From the NCBI GenBank assembly GCA_030829765.1, contig JAUROO010000068.1, positions 1-14,369 on the forward strand: DNA of 14,369 nt, written 5' to 3'. The notes under the pieces are model-generated. The model saw nothing but the letters and a program-made list of their open reading frames with translations, searched no databases and had not been told where the DNA came from. Both the position numbers and the translations under genes were made by a program. The stretch comes from Miltoncostaeales bacterium (GTDB lineage Bacteria; Actinomycetota; Thermoleophilia; Miltoncostaeales; Miltoncostaeaceae). Below are positions 14,022 to 14,369 of the stretch, piece after piece (position 1 is the stretch's first letter; every line of letters begins with the position of its first letter).

Positions 14022-14369
14022 CGGACCCTCCCCGCGATGCGGACTGCGGTGGACCGCACCGAGGTGGTGCGCTTCCCCTTGGTGACCCGGCGCGTGACGC
14101 GCTCGAACACCGCGACGCGGGTGCCGTTGGTGGCCACCGCCGCGATGGCGCCGCGTGCATCGGCCACCTTCCGGGCCGACCCCCCGCGGCTCGTCAGTAC
14201 GGTGCGCCCTGCGCCGATGGCGATCGCCCGTCCGCCGGCCGCGATGCGCGGCCGCTTCGATCCGCGCCACACGATCCGCACCCGGCCGGTCGCGACGTCG
14301 GTGCGGGTGACGCGATAGCCACCCCGACGCACCACGGCGGCGATGAACCGCGGCGTCGCGCGCACCTCC
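14018..14369 (-). CDS. C-terminal part of an unrecognised repeat-rich protein (possibly beta-propeller)
   Basis: The frame is open from the right edge to a TGA at 14020-14018, giving about 117 codons. A GTG at 14365 could be read as a start, but the frame continues to the edge and the product begins mid-domain, so I treat it as the tail of a longer protein. The sequence is Arg/Val/Gly/Thr-rich, with short alternating strands such as FIAAVVRRGGYRVTRTDVA, RAIAIGAGRTVLTS and GTRVAVFERVTRR. These resemble blades of a TolB- or WD40-like propeller, but no diagnostic motif is present. It overlaps the hydrolase start by 4 nt, which places it in the same operon. Function is not assignable; a secreted or periplasmic structural role is only a guess. 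Confidence 0.55.
   Translation of the reverse strand, partial: EVRATPRFIAAVVRRGGYRVTRTDVATGRVRIVWRGSKRPRIAAGGRAIAIGAGRTVLTSRGGSARKVADARGAIAAVATNGTRVAVFERVTRRVTKGKRTTSVRSTAVRIAGRVR
14026..14033 (-). promoter_or_regulatory. Ribosome binding site for the secreted glycoside hydrolase
   Basis: GGGGAGGG ends 4 bases before the ATG at 14021. With the signal peptide that directly follows, it settles the start against an open frame that reaches 14270. Confidence 0.8.

Noticed and set aside
14022..14270. Longer N-terminus for the glycoside hydrolase
   Set aside because: The extra 83 codons are the shifted reading of the upstream gene. A signal peptide, ribosome site and ATGA overlap all point to 14021.
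12840..14318. Open frame of 492 codons on the plus strand
   Set aside because: It mirrors the hydrolase gene, shows only Arg/Ala-rich text, and has no ribosome site or family signature.
1..14369. CRISPR array, insertion sequence, tRNA or rRNA
   Set aside because: No regularly spaced repeats, transposase motifs, inverted terminal repeats or RNA gene signatures were seen. Coding genes fill essentially the whole window.

Overview
The window is very GC-rich (roughly 70 %, judged by eye) with strong G/C at third codon positions, many GTG starts and stop/start overlaps. This suggests a high-GC actinobacterium. The pairing of FlgD-type Ig-like proteins and Arg/Ala-rich secreted proteins with cell-surface glycan genes is reminiscent of Thermoleophilia/Solirubrobacterales, but that placement is inference. 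No ribosomal RNA, tRNA, insertion sequence, CRISPR array or phage gene was seen.

All 13 supported genes lie on the minus strand and form one compact cell-surface or exopolysaccharide (EPS) operon, read from right (14369) to left (1). Eleven of the twelve junctions overlap: ATGA or GTGA (4 nt), TGATG (1 nt), or 8 nt at the last one. The single exception is a 38-nt gap at 8510-8547. No promoter or terminator is visible, so transcription probably starts beyond the right edge and continues past the left edge.

Upstream part (right, 14369-8548), in order of translation: the C-terminus of an unrecognised repeat-rich protein; a secreted clan GH-A glycoside hydrolase, comparable in context to PslG of the Psl cluster; a class I SAM methyltransferase; a membrane-anchored protein with FlgD-like Ig domains; an O-antigen ligase/polymerase-like membrane protein; and a GT4 glycosyltransferase.

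Downstream part (8509-1): a second O-antigen ligase/polymerase-like protein; a GT4 glycosyltransferase; an ATP-grasp carboxylate-amine ligase; a 785-residue fusion of a polysaccharide-deacetylase-like module to a GT4 glycosyltransferase; a WbuB-like GT4; a short polyprenyl-phosphate sugar-1-phosphate transferase that would start glycan assembly; and the N-terminus of a second ATP-grasp protein, cut by the left edge.

A coherent reading is that the sugar-phosphate transferase primes a lipid carrier and four GT4 domains extend the repeat unit. The methyltransferase and deacetylase module may modify it, and the Wzy/WaaL-like proteins polymerise or attach it. The hydrolase and Ig-like protein would act outside the membrane. 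The most unusual point is a deacetylase-like domain next to two ATP-grasp ligases. This raises the possibility that freed amino groups on the sugar are re-acylated with an amino acid or another carboxylate. No flippase, chain-length regulator, outer exporter or nucleotide-sugar synthesis gene lies in the window; these must be elsewhere.
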